Positions 9,119 through 19,700 of a stretch of DNA of 49,400 nucleotides are shown one piece after another. The notes below the pieces were generated by a model. It did no database searches, had not been told where the DNA came from, and saw only the letters and a list, made by a program, of their open reading frames with translations. The stretch comes from an uncultured Alphaproteobacteria bacterium (GTDB taxonomy: Bacteria; Pseudomonadota; Alphaproteobacteria; HIMB59), in assembly GCA_902529795.1 (NCBI GenBank), contig CABZXY010000005.1, positions 1-49,400 on the forward strand, written 5' to 3'. Each line of letters opens with the position of its first letter. Within the stretch, counting starts at the first letter, position 1. A program made the translations under genes and the position numbers.

Positions 9119-11376
9119 TAAAAAGAAGTTCCTATACTTAGTGTAAAGGATCTAGTTTTATCATTTTCATATTTTTTTATTGGTACAGCATAGTTAAAAG
9201 AAATAGGTCCAACAGGTGTTAAAATATCGAGAGCTAATCCAGCCGATGACCTGATATTAGCTGAAGGCTCTGATGCATAGTCACTATCCCATATAGAGCC
9301 AATTGTTGTAAATAGTTTGATGTTAATATCATCTTTATCATCAAATAAAAATGAACTACCGTATCCTAAGGTCGAGGTAAAATATTGGTTTCCACCTAAA
9401 TAAATATTATTAGATAAAGGGCCTATTCCCCTATAGTCAAAACCCTTAAAATTCAAACCACCAAGAGAAAAAGCATCTTTTGTTTTAATTTTTGAATTAG
9501 GTGAATAAGCATATCCATAATTATTATCAAAAAAGATAAAGTTATTTGTATTTTTAAAATTGAAATAATTTTTATTATTAACAATTATTTTATATAAATC
9601 GTTATCTGATATTCCTTCAGGGGATATTAAAAGATTTAATCTTATTTGATTACCATCACTTGGATAAAAAATATCATTAAGAGTATCATAATCTATTCCA
9701 AATTTTAATGTGTAGTTATCAAATGTTGAGATATTATCTGATATGGCAGTTACGCTACTATCAGAAGAAGAGTGTCCTTTGAAGTTCTCGTATGAAACAC
9801 CAGAACTTATTTTTATAGAGTCATTATATTTAAAGTTTAGTGTATACCCTAATCCATATCTTGTAGCCTTATATCCAAAAGAACCTATATAATCATTTTC
9901 TTGATTATACAAACTATATGAGTTGGAAAAATTTGGATTACTGAGCGGGTAACTAATATAATTAATATCAAATTTCAAATCCTCTGAATTTATTGAAAAA
10001 TTTGATTTTATTCTATTTCCAGTTCCAAAAACATTTGCGTCTTCTATGCCAAAATTCACACCAACACCAACATCAGCATTAAAAGATCCAGCTAAAAGCA
10101 AATTACCGGTTTTAGTATTTTCATCAATATAGATATCAATATCTGAAGAGTTTTTTTCAAAACTCACATCATCTGTGATCGAATTAATATAGGGTAATCT
10201 TGTAATTTTTTTTAATGACTTATCAATTTTATTTTGGTCATAATAATCACCAGGTTCAAATTCAAGCTTAGATCTAATTGTTTTATCTTTAGTAATTGAA
10301 TTGCCACTAATATTAATATTATTTACAATAAATAAATCCCTTTGTAATTCTTTGAAGGTAATATCAATATTTTCTTCATTAGCTATAATTGAAAAATCTA
10401 AAATTTGATTAGGTTGATTGTTTTGAGCAAATTTATAATTTGAATTTTCAATAAAATTTGAAATTATGTCAAAATCGTAATAATTGTTATTATCATCTAT
10501 ATCTAGTATTAGTTTTTTTGTTAATACAGATAGAAGATTTTCACTCGAATCAGAAAGATCAAAATTCAATTTATTTATTTTTGTTCTATTTCCCTCTTCA
10601 ATGTAGAAGCTTAGAGTTTTCAAATTGAATGCGTTATTTTCAAGTTGATAGGAAATTTTTGAATTAAAAAAACCGAAATTTGAGTATTCTTTTTTTAATG
10701 AGGATATATCCCTCATAAACAAATCCTCATTAAAATTAGAGCCTTTTGAAAAAATATTAAAACTACTTACAGACTCAGATGAAATAATATTTTGTAAATA
10801 TTTTTCAGATAAAGAATTGTTTCCAAAGAACTTTATTTTAGATAGTTTTTGAACTCTTCCCTCGTTAATAGTAAATATCAGATTTACTCTATCATTGGAA
10901 AAAGATTCAACCGAAGTATTAATTGATACTTCATTAAATCCTTGACTTTTATAAATACTATTTAAAATTTTTAAATCTTTATCAATAGATTTTTTTATAA
11001 GTAAGTATTCATTTTTAGAGTTTAAATTTTCAATAAGTATATCGTCTTCTAATCTAATATTACCATTAATGAATATGTTATTAATAATTTTACTTTCAAG
11101 AAGTTTCAAATAATATGAATTTTCATCTTGATTTAATGAGATATCATAAATCAGATCAGAATTATTTAAATCTTTAATCAAAATTGAAATATCATTATCT
11201 GATAAATTGTTAGAGAAAATATCTATATCTGAAATTGTTTGGATATCATTAGAATTTAATTTATTTAAACCAGAAATTTTTAGATTTTTAGAATAAGAAA
11301 TATCAAAATTGAATAAAATTGGTATTAAGAATAATAATAAAAATTTTAGTGAATTAATTTTTAATAACTTAATCAT
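9118..11376 (-). CDS. bamA: Outer-membrane protein assembly factor BamA
   Basis: BamA is the Omp85 core of the machinery that inserts beta-barrel proteins into the outer membrane. The 752-residue precursor begins with a signal peptide (residues ~1-29, KLLKIN then a Leu/Ile/Phe core ending near ISYS). POTRA repeats fill about residues 30-400, with the recurrent NxSxKxxxIRS pattern visible as GNSITKDKTIRSK, and a 16-strand barrel follows. The barrel ends in LSIGTSF with a terminal aromatic residue, the outer-membrane targeting signature; GFDYRGIGP is the barrel-internal (V/I)RGF-region counterpart. It follows dxr directly with an 8-nt overlap; rseP, which usually lies between the two, is absent. 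Confidence 0.95.
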   Translation of the reverse strand: MIKLLKINSLKFLLLFLIPILFNFDISYSKNLKISGLNKLNSNDIQTISDIDIFSNNLSDNDISILIKDLNNSDLIYDISLNQDENSYYLKLLESKIINNIFINGNIRLEDDILIENLNSKNEYLLIKKSIDKDLKILNSIYKSQGFNEVSINTSVESFSNDRVNLIFTINEGRVQKLSKIKFFGNNSLSEKYLQNIISSESVSSFNIFSKGSNFNEDLFMRDISSLKKEYSNFGFFNSKISYQLENNAFNLKTLSFYIEEGNRTKINKLNFDLSDSSENLLSVLTKKLILDIDDNNNYYDFDIISNFIENSNYKFAQNNQPNQILDFSIIANEENIDITFKELQRDLFIVNNINISGNSITKDKTIRSKLEFEPGDYYDQNKIDKSLKKITRLPYINSITDDVSFEKNSSDIDIYIDENTKTGNLLLAGSFNADVGVGVNFGIEDANVFGTGNRIKSNFSINSEDLKFDINYISYPLSNPNFSNSYSLYNQENDYIGSFGYKATRYGLGYTLNFKYNDSIKISSGVSYENFKGHSSSDSSVTAISDNISTFDNYTLKFGIDYDTLNDIFYPSDGNQIRLNLLISPEGISDNDLYKIIVNNKNYFNFKNTNNFIFFDNNYGYAYSPNSKIKTKDAFSLGGLNFKGFDYRGIGPLSNNIYLGGNQYFTSTLGYGSSFLFDDKDDINIKLFTTIGSIWDSDYASEPSANIRSSAGLALDILTPVGPISFNYAVPIKKYENDKTRSFTLSIGTSF

Positions 11377-12457
11377 ATCTTTTTTTTAAATCATCAAGAA
11401 AATTTAATACACTTGAATAATTTTGAAAATTTTTTTCATTTTTGTTTCTACTTATATTATCCATTATATATGGAATGATTTGATTGTAATTAATTTTATT
11501 GTTTAAATACAAGTATTGAGCACGATTATTTAAAATCATAAATTTAATTATTTCAGAATGCTTGAAATCTCGTATTTTTTTTAAATATTTGAAAATTAAA
11601 AACCTTTTATCATCAGGCTTTTCTAGGGCTAAATTCTCCCTATCTAGAAAAAAATAATCAGAATTATAAGTAGATTTTAAATCATAAAAAATTCTTAATG
11701 GATAAGATAAAGGTATGATCATATCATTTTTAAAACAATTTATAGAAACAGAGCCATCCTTAAAAATAACAATACTATGAATTAATGCTTGTTTAGAAAT
11801 CAGAAAATCTATTTTATCTAATGGAATATCAAAAATATATGAAAGTTCAAAAATTTCTAAAATTTTATTAATAAAATTTGATGAGTCGATTAAATTATTT
11901 TTTCCCATTTTCCATTTTGGGTGTGAAAGAACTTTGCTGATAGAAACATTATCTAAATTTAATTTTTTATTAAAATAAAACGGACCTCCGGAAGCTGTAA
12001 TATATATTTTATTAATATTATTTTTATTAAAATTGGAATTTACTAAGGAAAAATGTTCTGAGTCCATTGGTATTAAAAAATTATTGGAGTCATCTATGGA
12101 TTTTTTTAAAAATTTTCCACCTGCAATTATCATTTCTTTATTAGCAATAGATATATATGTGTTTTGATTGTGATCTAAAATTATCTGAAGATATTTAAGA
12201 GAATAAGAACCATAATCCAAAAAATAAATAATTTGAAACTTATTTTTTTTTAAATGTTCACAAAATTTAATACTTGAATTCGATTTTGAAAGTATAAAGT
12301 GATTTCTAATTTTATATTTTTCTTTTTGAATTAATATTTTTTTAGAATTGGAATAACATGAAATTGTAAAAATAGAAATTTTATTCTTAGAACAAAATGA
12401 CAAAAGTTTTGCTCCAAGTTTACCTGTTGATCCGATAATTAGAATATTTGGTTTCAA
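11369..12457 (-). CDS. dxr: 1-deoxy-D-xylulose 5-phosphate reductoisomerase (divergent)
   Basis: Converts DXP to 2-C-methylerythritol 4-phosphate in the non-mevalonate isoprenoid pathway; the product feeds the undecaprenyl synthesis of neighbouring UppS. The 362 residues begin with the NADPH-binding GSTGKLG motif. The conserved chain [23 protein letters not shown] (metal-binding Asp and Glu), [16 protein letters not shown] and a DGSVSINCF segment follow in the usual order. Conservation outside these motifs is low and the protein is slightly short (usually 385-400). The start is TTG at 12457, 4 nt inside the cdsA end. The operon order cdsA-dxr-bamA supports the call. Confidence 0.9.
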   Translation of the reverse strand: MKPNILIIGSTGKLGAKLLSFCSKNKISIFTISCYSNSKKILIQKEKYKIRNHFILSKSNSSIKFCEHLKKNKFQIIYFLDYGSYSLKYLQIILDHNQNTYISIANKEMIIAGGKFLKKSIDDSNNFLIPMDSEHFSLVNSNFNKNNINKIYITASGGPFYFNKKLNLDNVSISKVLSHPKWKMGKNNLIDSSNFINKILEIFELSYIFDIPLDKIDFLISKQALIHSIVIFKDGSVSINCFKNDMIIPLSYPLRIFYDLKSTYNSDYFFLDRENLALEKPDDKRFLIFKYLKKIRDFKHSEIIKFMILNNRAQYLYLNNKINYNQIIPYIMDNISRNKNEKNFQNYSSVLNFLDDLKKRYD

Positions 12458-13158
12458 AATAAAGTTGATATTATAAGTATAAAAGGTAAGAAAAAAATAC
12501 TATCTAATCTATCTAAAATGCCACCATGACCAGGTATTAAGTTTGAAAAATCTTTTATTTTTAAAGATCTTTTTATATACGAAAAATATATATCTCCTAA
12601 AAAAAGAGAAATGCTTAAAAATATTGAATAAAAAATACTAAAATCAAAATATATAAATAAAATTAAAGATATAATAAAAGAAGATATTGTTCCGCTCCAA
12701 GTTTTTTTAGGACTTATTTTTGGAATTATCAATGGACCTTTAAAAGTATTGCCAAAAAGATATGCAGAAGTGTCATTTATAAAGGAAATCAAAAAAAATA
12801 TATATATAATATTTTTTTCAAAATTTATAAAATTTAAACTTAAAAAAAAACAGCCTAATAATAAGATAAATATATTATTTAATTTAAATTTCAAAAAACT
12901 TATCAAAAATAAAATTAAAGAAATAAATATAAAAAAAATTAAGGGCAAATTGTTAAAAAAAAATAAAAAAGATATAAACATTAGTATCAATGAAAAAAAT
13001 AAAAATTTTAAACTTACTATTTTGGAATATAAAATGTCGTAAATGGTAAAAATAATTAAAGTAATTATTAAAAAAGAATTTAGCTTAAAAATATAAAAAA
13101 AAATTAATATCGCTAATATAAGCGATCCAGAGAAAATTCTTTTTTTATCAAATACCAA
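12454..13158 (-). CDS. cdsA: Phosphatidate cytidylyltransferase
   Basis: Makes CDP-diacylglycerol, the branch point of phospholipid synthesis, in the inner membrane. The 234-residue protein is almost all hydrophobic helices (about seven). Its signature is intact at the C-terminus: SPKKTWSG near residue 148, then [20 protein letters not shown] and the ILDRLDS motif with the metal-binding Asp pair near residue 217. It is shorter than the usual 270-285 residues at the N-terminus. The start appears to be TTG at 13158, overlapping uppS by 11 nt. Position between uppS and dxr is standard. Confidence 0.93.
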   Translation of the reverse strand: MVFDKKRIFSGSLILAILIFFYIFKLNSFLIITLIIFTIYDILYSKIVSLKFLFFSLILMFISFLFFFNNLPLIFFIFISLILFLISFLKFKLNNIFILLLGCFFLSLNFINFEKNIIYIFFLISFINDTSAYLFGNTFKGPLIIPKISPKKTWSGTISSFIISLILFIYFDFSIFYSIFLSISLFLGDIYFSYIKRSLKIKDFSNLIPGHGGILDRLDSIFFLPFILIISTLF

Positions 13159-13816
13159 ATTTCCGCTCTATTTTTTGATATTTATATAAAATATTTAAAA
13201 AATCTTTTGAATTAAAATCAGGCCATAATTTTTTAATAAAAAAAAATTCTGTAAATGAAATATTAAATAGAAAAAAATCACTTATTCTTTGAAAACCACC
13301 AGTTCTAATTAGAATATCTGGCTCTTCAGAAACTTGTAAATTTTTTTGAATATTTGCTTTGTTGATAGTTAAGTGTTGTTTATTTGTCTTTATAAAAGAT
13401 TTTATCAAGTCATTTTGGCCACTATAATTAATTAGAATGATCAATAATTTTGAATTATTTTTAGTTCGATTTTCAATATTTTTAATTTTATTTTTAATAC
13501 TCTTTCCTAAAAAATTTAAATCACCTTTAAATTTATATGAAAATGTATACTGATCTTCCTTTAAAGACTTTTCTAAAAATTTATCTAAAACTTTTATTAT
13601 CATATCAAGGGTTTTTTTAGGTCTTTTTAAGTTTTTGGAAGATAAGGCAAATGCTGAAATAATTTTTATTTCTGTATTTTGAAAGATAAAATTAGCTAAT
13701 TTTATTAGGTTTTCAGCTCCCTTGGAGTATGAATTTAATTTTGATGTTCTGTTTTTTTGGGACCATCTATTATTACCGTCCATAATAAAAGAAACATGAT
13801 TAATGTTATTAGACAA
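13148..13816 (-). CDS. uppS: Undecaprenyl diphosphate synthase (isoprenyl transferase)
   Basis: Adds isopentenyl units to farnesyl diphosphate to make the C55 lipid carrier for peptidoglycan. The 222-residue protein starts with TTG at 13816, 3 nt after frr. The FPP-binding start [15 protein letters not shown] carries the catalytic Asp, and [11 protein letters not shown] and the C-terminal [15 protein letters not shown] and LWPDF segments mark the cis-prenyltransferase family. Where most UppS proteins read RTGGEHRISNF or RTSGExRLSNF, this one reads [11 protein letters not shown], so the Glu-His/Glu-x pair before Arg has become Phe-Gln; the downstream Glu of the family (here in FTEFF) is kept. 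Slightly short (usual length about 240-250). Confidence 0.92.
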   Translation of the reverse strand: MSNNINHVSFIMDGNNRWSQKNRTSKLNSYSKGAENLIKLANFIFQNTEIKIISAFALSSKNLKRPKKTLDMIIKVLDKFLEKSLKEDQYTFSYKFKGDLNFLGKSIKNKIKNIENRTKNNSKLLIILINYSGQNDLIKSFIKTNKQHLTINKANIQKNLQVSEEPDILIRTGGFQRISDFFLFNISFTEFFFIKKLWPDFNSKDFLNILYKYQKIERKFGI

Positions 13817-13819
13817 AAT

Positions 13820-14371
13820 CTAAACTTTTAAAATCTCAGCCTCTTTTTGTTTAGAGAGCTCATCAATATTTAGAATAAACTTATCAGTAAGTTTTTGTAT
13901 TTCATCTTGAAATTTTTTACTTTCATCTATTGATAAAGCTTTATCTTTTTCATAATTTTTGACTTCGTCGATTGATTTTCTTCTAATATTTCTGATAGAA
14001 ATTTTAAATTTTTCAGCTGTTTCATTTATTATTTTTACTAATTCTTTTCTTCTTTCGGCAGTTAATTCAGGAAATTTTAATAAAATATTATTACCCTCAG
14101 TTTGTGGATTAGCACCCAAATTAGACTCAAGAATTGATTTTTCAATTAATTTTACTAATGAAGAGTCCCAAATATTTATTGATAAAGTCATATTATCAAT
14201 ATTATTGATATTAGATAGTTGGGGTAAGGGCATCTTTGATCCATAGCTGTCTACAACAATAGCTTTTAGAATATCCGGTGATACCCTACCTGTTCTTATA
14301 TTTTTTAAATCATTAGAAAAAGCATTCAAAGTTTCGACCATTTCATCAGAGCTTTTTGTAATTTCAAACAT
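13820..14371 (-). CDS. frr: Ribosome recycling factor
   Basis: RRF splits post-termination ribosomes together with EF-G. The 183 residues are full length and show the expected features: IRTGRVSPDIL near residue 26, PLPQLSNI near 54, the LKFPELTAERRKELVK block near 103-120 and IRNIRRKS near 131, followed by a long C-terminal helix. ATG start overlaps the pyrH stop at base 14371. The rpsB-tsf-pyrH-frr string is among the most conserved bacterial gene orders. Confidence 0.98.
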   Translation of the reverse strand: MFEITKSSDEMVETLNAFSNDLKNIRTGRVSPDILKAIVVDSYGSKMPLPQLSNINNIDNMTLSINIWDSSLVKLIEKSILESNLGANPQTEGNNILLKFPELTAERRKELVKIINETAEKFKISIRNIRRKSIDEVKNYEKDKALSIDESKKFQDEIQKLTDKFILNIDELSKQKEAEILKV

Positions 14372-15072
14372 TAATTTACTAAAGAATAGGAGCCTTTGCC
14401 GTCGATTATATCAACAATATTTGAACTATCCGTAATTGAAAATATGATGATTGGCAAATTTCTATCTTTAGCCAAACTGATAGCTGTAGCATCCATAACT
14501 TTGATATCTTGATTAAGATAATCTGAGTAAGTTATTTTTGATATTTTTTTTGCATCTTTGTTTTTAATGGGATCTTTATCATATATTCCATCGACCTTAG
14601 TGCCCTTAAAAATAATATCTGATTTCATCTCAGATGCTCTTAAAACTGCAGCGGTATCAGTAGAAAAGAAAGGGTTACCTGTGCCTGAAGCAAAAATCAC
14701 AACCCTATTTTTTTCAAGATGTCTTGAAGCTTTATTTTTAATATATGGCTCAGCTACACGGTTTATACTTATTGCACTCATTACTCTCGATGGAACACCT
14801 ATTTTTTCTAAATTTGATTGAAGAGCTAATGAATTCATTACAGTACCCAACATTCCCATGTAATCTGAGGTAACTCTATCTACAACTCCATTTGAAAATG
14901 ATGAGCCTCTAATAAAATTTCCACCTCCAAGAACTATAGATATTTTTAAGCCCTTATCAGTTAAAATTTTAATGTTTTTTGATAAATCATTTAAAATATC
15001 AAAGTCAAAGCCCTGCTCATTACTTCCTGCTAAAGACTCACCTGAAATCTTTAGCATGATATTTTTATACAT
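14371..15072 (-). CDS. pyrH: UMP kinase
   Basis: Phosphorylates UMP to UDP; a hexameric amino-acid-kinase-fold enzyme and the committed step to all pyrimidine nucleotides. The 233 residues open with LKISGESLAG (ATP-binding Lys and the GExL loop), then IVLGGGNFIRG near 45, DYMGMLGTVMNS near 70, and FASGTGNPFFSTDTAA near 128-143, the UMP-binding loop. Length and motifs are normal. It is 1 nt from tsf and shares base 14371 with frr. Confidence 0.98.
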   Translation of the reverse strand: MYKNIMLKISGESLAGSNEQGFDFDILNDLSKNIKILTDKGLKISIVLGGGNFIRGSSFSNGVVDRVTSDYMGMLGTVMNSLALQSNLEKIGVPSRVMSAISINRVAEPYIKNKASRHLEKNRVVIFASGTGNPFFSTDTAAVLRASEMKSDIIFKGTKVDGIYDKDPIKNKDAKKISKITYSDYLNQDIKVMDATAISLAKDRNLPIIIFSITDSSNIVDIIDGKGSYSLVN

Positions 15073-15073
15073 T

Positions 15074-15949
15074 TTAAATAGTATATAAATCCATAGAGAT
15101 TATGTTAAGATCTAAATTATTTGATTTAGATAGCTCAGATACATAGTTTGATACAGTATTTTTAGGATCAGTAATTAAAGCCTGACCCATTAAAGTATTT
15201 TCTTTTATAAATTTATTAAGCTTTCCTTTTAAAATTTGTTCTTTTTTATCATCAGGGGTATTTTCAATTTGTTTAAGTATTATTTCTTTTTCATCATTTA
15301 GAACTTTAGGATCTATGGATTCTTCATTTAAACCCATGGGCTTCATTGCTGAAACTTGCATGGCAACTACTTTTAACTCATCTGAAATTTCTGAAGCTTT
15401 TTTTGTATCATTTGTTGAAATGCCTACTACTGATGCAATTTTTGAGCAAGAAGAATTATACTTATTATGTAAGTAATAAATAAAAATTGAATTCTCCGAA
15501 ACATATTTTTTATATGAAATAATCTGAATATTCTCACCAATTTTAGATATCAAGTCGGTCAGAGCAGAATTTAAATCTTTATCATTCAAAGATATTAAGC
15601 TTATATCATCAAAATTTCCTTGAGGTTTAATGTTGTTAGACTCATGGATAGCCTTTGTTAATTGATTAGCAAATGATAGGAAATCATCATTTTTTGCAAC
15701 AAAATCTGTTTCACACTTAATTTTACATAGAGAAAAAGAATTTAAGGAGGCTTCATGATTATAAAATGAAATCACACCCTCGTTAGTTTCTCTATCCTGT
15801 TTTTTTTGAGCTTTTAATATACCTTTTTCTCTTAGCCATTTTATTGAAGCATCAAGATCATCTTTATTTTCAGCGAGAGCTTTTTTGCAATCAAGCATTC
15901 CACTTCCAGTAGTCTCTCTGAGTTTTTTGATTAATTCCATGCTACTCAT
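15074..15949 (-). CDS. tsf: Elongation factor Ts
   Basis: Nucleotide-exchange factor for EF-Tu. An open frame extends to 15982, but I place the start at the ATG at 15949: it gives MSSMELIKKLRETTGSGM, the normal EF-Ts beginning, has GGAG 9 nt upstream, and overlaps the rpsB stop by only 8 nt. A second possible ATG is at 15940. The result is 291 residues. The N-terminal UBA-like domain (LRETTGSGMLDCKKAL) and the EF-Tu-contacting CETDFVAKNDDF motif near residue 80 are intact. C-terminal dimerisation regions are more divergent. Confidence 0.96.
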   Translation of the reverse strand: MSSMELIKKLRETTGSGMLDCKKALAENKDDLDASIKWLREKGILKAQKKQDRETNEGVISFYNHEASLNSFSLCKIKCETDFVAKNDDFLSFANQLTKAIHESNNIKPQGNFDDISLISLNDKDLNSALTDLISKIGENIQIISYKKYVSENSIFIYYLHNKYNSSCSKIASVVGISTNDTKKASEISDELKVVAMQVSAMKPMGLNEESIDPKVLNDEKEIILKQIENTPDDKKEQILKGKLNKFIKENTLMGQALITDPKNTVSNYVSELSKSNNLDLNIISMDLYTI

Positions 15950-16658
15950 TATTCTTTTCTCCATCATCAGAAGTATTTTCATTAGTATCAGAAGCTAATA
16001 CTTTTTTGAAACTATCTAAAATAAATTGAACAGATTTAACTCCATCATCGTTTGCAGGGATTGGATAATCGATTAAATCTGGATCGCAATTTGTATCGAC
16101 AATACCTATAATAGGAATTCCTAATTTTTTTGCTTCTAAAACAGCGATATGTTCTCTATTTGTATCAATAATGAAAAGTACATCGGGCGTCGATTTCATT
16201 TCGACAATACCACCAAGAGTTTTCTCTAATCTTATTTTTTTCTTCTCGATATCTGATAATTCTTTTTTGGTAAAAACAGTTTCATCAGAATTTAAAATAT
16301 TTTCATAATTATTAAGAGTATTGATTGAATTTTTAACTGTATTCCAGTTAGTAATCATTCCGCCAAGCCATCTAAAATTAACAAAATAATTATCTGTTTC
16401 CTTTGCAATATTTTCTACAATTTCACCATGTTGTTTTTTAGTAGAGACAAATAAAAACTTTTTTTTATTTTTAGAGCATTCTAAAGCAAATTTCAGAGCA
16501 TTTTCAATTAAGGGCAATGATTTTCTAAGATCTAAAATATGTGTGCCATTTTTTTCACCATAGATAAATTTTTCCATTTTTGGATTCCAACGTTTTTTGT
16601 TATGACCAAAATGAGAGCCATTTTTAAGTAAGTCTTCTAAAGATATTTCTAAGTTCAT
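15942..16658 (-). CDS. rpsB: Ribosomal protein uS2
   Basis: Small-subunit ribosomal protein S2, 238 residues. The start MNLEISLEDLLKNGSHFGH and GHNKKRWNPKM are typical, as are RWLGGMITNWNTVKNS near residue 98 and IVDTNCDPDLIDYPIPANDD near 186-205. It begins the minus-strand cluster and is preceded by the only real spacer of the region. A GGAGG Shine-Dalgarno sequence lies just upstream, inside a predicted hairpin (see the leader entry), so autoregulation by S2 is plausible. The last codons overlap tsf by 8 nt. Confidence 0.98.
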   Translation of the reverse strand: MNLEISLEDLLKNGSHFGHNKKRWNPKMEKFIYGEKNGTHILDLRKSLPLIENALKFALECSKNKKKFLFVSTKKQHGEIVENIAKETDNYFVNFRWLGGMITNWNTVKNSINTLNNYENILNSDETVFTKKELSDIEKKKIRLEKTLGGIVEMKSTPDVLFIIDTNREHIAVLEAKKLGIPIIGIVDTNCDPDLIDYPIPANDDGVKSVQFILDSFKKVLASDTNENTSDDGEKNNE

Positions 16659-16664
16659 TTATAA

Positions 16665-16717
16665 CCTCCGGTTAGTCTTTGATTAATGCTAAGGAAAACC
16701 ATATTAGGCACCGGAAA
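16665..16717 (-). promoter_or_regulatory. Putative rpsB leader hairpin covering the ribosome-binding site
   Basis: In the rpsB 5' leader an 8-nt segment TTTCCGGT (16717-16710) can pair with ACCGGAGG (16672-16665), which contains the Shine-Dalgarno sequence; two of the eight pairs are G-U. Between them CTAA..GG-TTTT-CC-TTAG can form a smaller hairpin. Folding would hide the ribosome-binding site, as expected of a leader through which S2 represses its own translation. This is a structure inferred by eye, with no covariation evidence. Confidence 0.5.
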
Positions 16718-16740
16718 AACATTAATCTGTTTTTTTAGGG

Positions 16741-16769
16741 TTTATATTAGTTATTAGCTTTTATTTCAA
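16741..16769 (-). promoter_or_regulatory. Predicted sigma-70 promoter of the rpsB operon
   Basis: On the minus strand TTGAAA (-35, 16769-16764) and TATAAA (-10, 16746-16741) are separated by exactly 17 nt, each matching 5 of 6 consensus bases. Transcription would start near 16734, giving a leader of about 75 nt to rpsB. It is the only spacer over 5 nt between base 1 and 39944, so it probably serves the whole rpsB-to-lpxB cluster. Confidence 0.65.
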
Positions 16770-16772
16770 GAA

Positions 16773-19700
16773 TTAATTGAGGCTAATAGTTAAAATTTTA
16801 TCAGATTTATTAATTTTTACCTCGTTGAGTGAGTCATTGTTGTCTAAATCAAAGAGATCTTGGAATGATAAATAAGAAATTTCATCAATGAGTCCGTCAT
16901 CTTTTAATATTTCAATCTTTTCGATATTGACATTATAAAATTCGTTTTTTATAGAAGATTTAATTTTTGTTTTAATAAAGTTTGCTTGGAGAGATTTCAT
17001 ATCAAATTTGTCATCAAATAGCCTTAAATCAAAGTATCCACTTTCGTTAATAACATTTAATAAAATATATCTTTTTCCATTTTTAGTTGTCTTATATTGA
17101 GATTTGATAACATAAAAATAAAAATCCTCAAATATTTCAGACTTACTATCAATTTTTTCCTTAAAAGAATTTAAATTTAATTTTGATAATAAGGATGTTT
17201 GTTTTTTTTGAGAATATAAAAATCCATAACTTTCAAATTGAGCATCAATTTGATCTATTTTAATTATTTTCTTATTTAAAAAGAATTGGCTGTCATCCTC
17301 ATCTGAAAATAAAGAATTTTCATCTTTTTTTTGAATAATGGTTTCCACGTTAGAGAACAGCTTAGAGATGTCTTTATGAATTGATTTAAAAGAATTTGAT
17401 AAAATTAATTTTTCAATTTGTCTTTTATTAAGTACAGATCTAGATAATCTTTTATTAAAGTCGACTAAAGATTTATATACACCTTTTTCTTTTCTATTAT
17501 AGACTAATTCAATCATAGACTCTTCACCCACTCCTTTCAGAGCAGAAAGACCATAAAGAATTTTATTTTTATAAATTGTAAATTTAGAATCAGAAATATT
17601 TATATCTGGTGGGATAACTTCAATATTTTGTGAGGAAATTTCACTTAGTATAATGAATATTTTATCTGTGTTATTAATAGAATTATTAAGTAGCTCACAA
17701 TAAAATTCCTCAGGATAATGTGCCTTCAAATAAGCTGTGTAGTATGTAATGAAAGCGTAAGCAGCTGCATGACTTTTATTAAAACCATATTCAGCAAATT
17801 TTTCTATTAGTGAGAAAAGTTTTGATGCATCTGAGAATTTGATCTTTCTATTACCTGCACCTTTTATAAAGTTTTCTTTTTGGCTTAATAATTCTGATTT
17901 GATTTTTTTTCCAATTGCCCTTCTTAATAAGTCTGCTTCACCAAGCGAATACCCTGATATAACCTGTGCAATTTTCATGATCTGTTCTTGATAAACAATA
18001 ATTCCATATGTTTCTTTTAATATCGGTTCTAATAAGGGGTGGTCGTAAATTATATCTTCTTCACCTTTTTTTCTTTTGATAAAACTATCAATGAATTGCA
18101 TAGGACCAGGTCTATTTAAAGCCAAAACTGCGATAACTTCTTCTAAATTAGTTGGTTGAAGCTTTACAAGAGTGTCTACCATAGCGGCACTTTCTACTTG
18201 AAAAACACCACAAGTAAGACCTTTCCCTAAAAGTTGAAATGTTTTTTGATCATTAAAAGGAATTTCGTTCAAATCTATATCTGTATTGTGATTTTGTTTA
18301 ATAGATTTTAGTGTTTCGTCAATAATGGTTAAATTAGCTAATCCTAAAAAGTCGAACTTTAGTAATCCTGCTTTTTCACAATCTTTCATATTAAATTGAG
18401 TAGCCATTATTTCGGAGTCATCATTTTTAAATAAAGGAACATTTCCATATAAATTTTCAGAAGATATAATTATTCCAGCAGCATGAGTTGAAGCGTTGCG
18501 CAGAGCTCCCTCCATAGACTCAGCTTTATTTAACATGTCTGACTCTGCTAAGTCTCCAAGTTGATCACTATGATTTGCTTTTAGCTCTGATATAGATAAT
18601 GGGTGCACTGGATTATAAGGAATTTTATTGACCATACGATCTACTTCAGAATATGGAATACCCTCTACTCTACCTATATCTTTTAGAATCGATCTTGATT
18701 TCATAGTTCCAAAAGTAATAATTTGTGCAACATTTTGATAACCATATTTTTTTTGGACATATTCTATAACTTCATCTCTTCTTGACTCGCAAAAATCAAT
18801 ATCGAAATCAGGCATTGAAACACGATCTGGATTTAAAAAACGCTCGAAAAGTAGCCCATATTGAATTGGGTCAACATCAGTAATCAATAAAGACCATGCT
18901 ACTATCGAACCTGCGCCAGATCCCCTACCTGGACCAACAGGAATTGATTGAGACTTTGCCCATCGTATAAAATCAGAAACAATTAAAAAATAACCAGAAA
19001 AATTCATTTTAGTGATTACATTTAATTCATACTCCAATCTATCACGATAAATCTTTGATTTTTTATTGAAATCCTCAATAGAGAAATCTTTAAACAATTT
19101 CTTCAATCGAAGATCAAGACCACTTCTTGACTGTTTGATGATCTCTGTGTCCTCATCTGAAGCGAGTCCTTTTGAAAAATTAGGCAATGAAATAGGCTTT
19201 TCTTTAATTAAAAAATTAATTTTTTGAGCAATCAATTGACTATTTAAAACTAAAGAGTTGTCAGAAATATCTACCGACTTATCAAGTGAATAGTTATTAA
19301 TAATTTTAAAAGTTGAATTTTGCAAATATTCACCATTTTTTACACAGTGAAGAATTTGCATGGCATCAAAATCATTTGTAGATTTATAAAAACTAAAAAA
19401 TGAATTAAATAAAGGAATTTCTAATTTTTCTGATACTTCTTTTAAAAGAACATTATTCAAATTTAGGTCGTATTCAAAAAATAAATTATTTTCAAATATT
19501 TCTTTTAAATTTTTAATTTCATTCAAAACTTTATTAAGATTTTTTTGGTTAACAGAAATATCATCAAAGTAACTGTAAAGACCTCCTAATATCAAAATGT
19601 TACCATTGGAATAATCCTTAATATTATTTTCATTCAATAAGAAGCTATTATTAGTATTAACTTCAGTTGATAGGATATTTAGATTTTTAAAGCCTTCTTC

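Noticed and set aside
12749-13042. 97-codon plus-strand ORF
   Set aside because: Lies wholly antisense to cdsA; its Lys/Ile/Asn-rich product is the mirror of Phe/Leu/Ile codons in AT-rich membrane-protein DNA.
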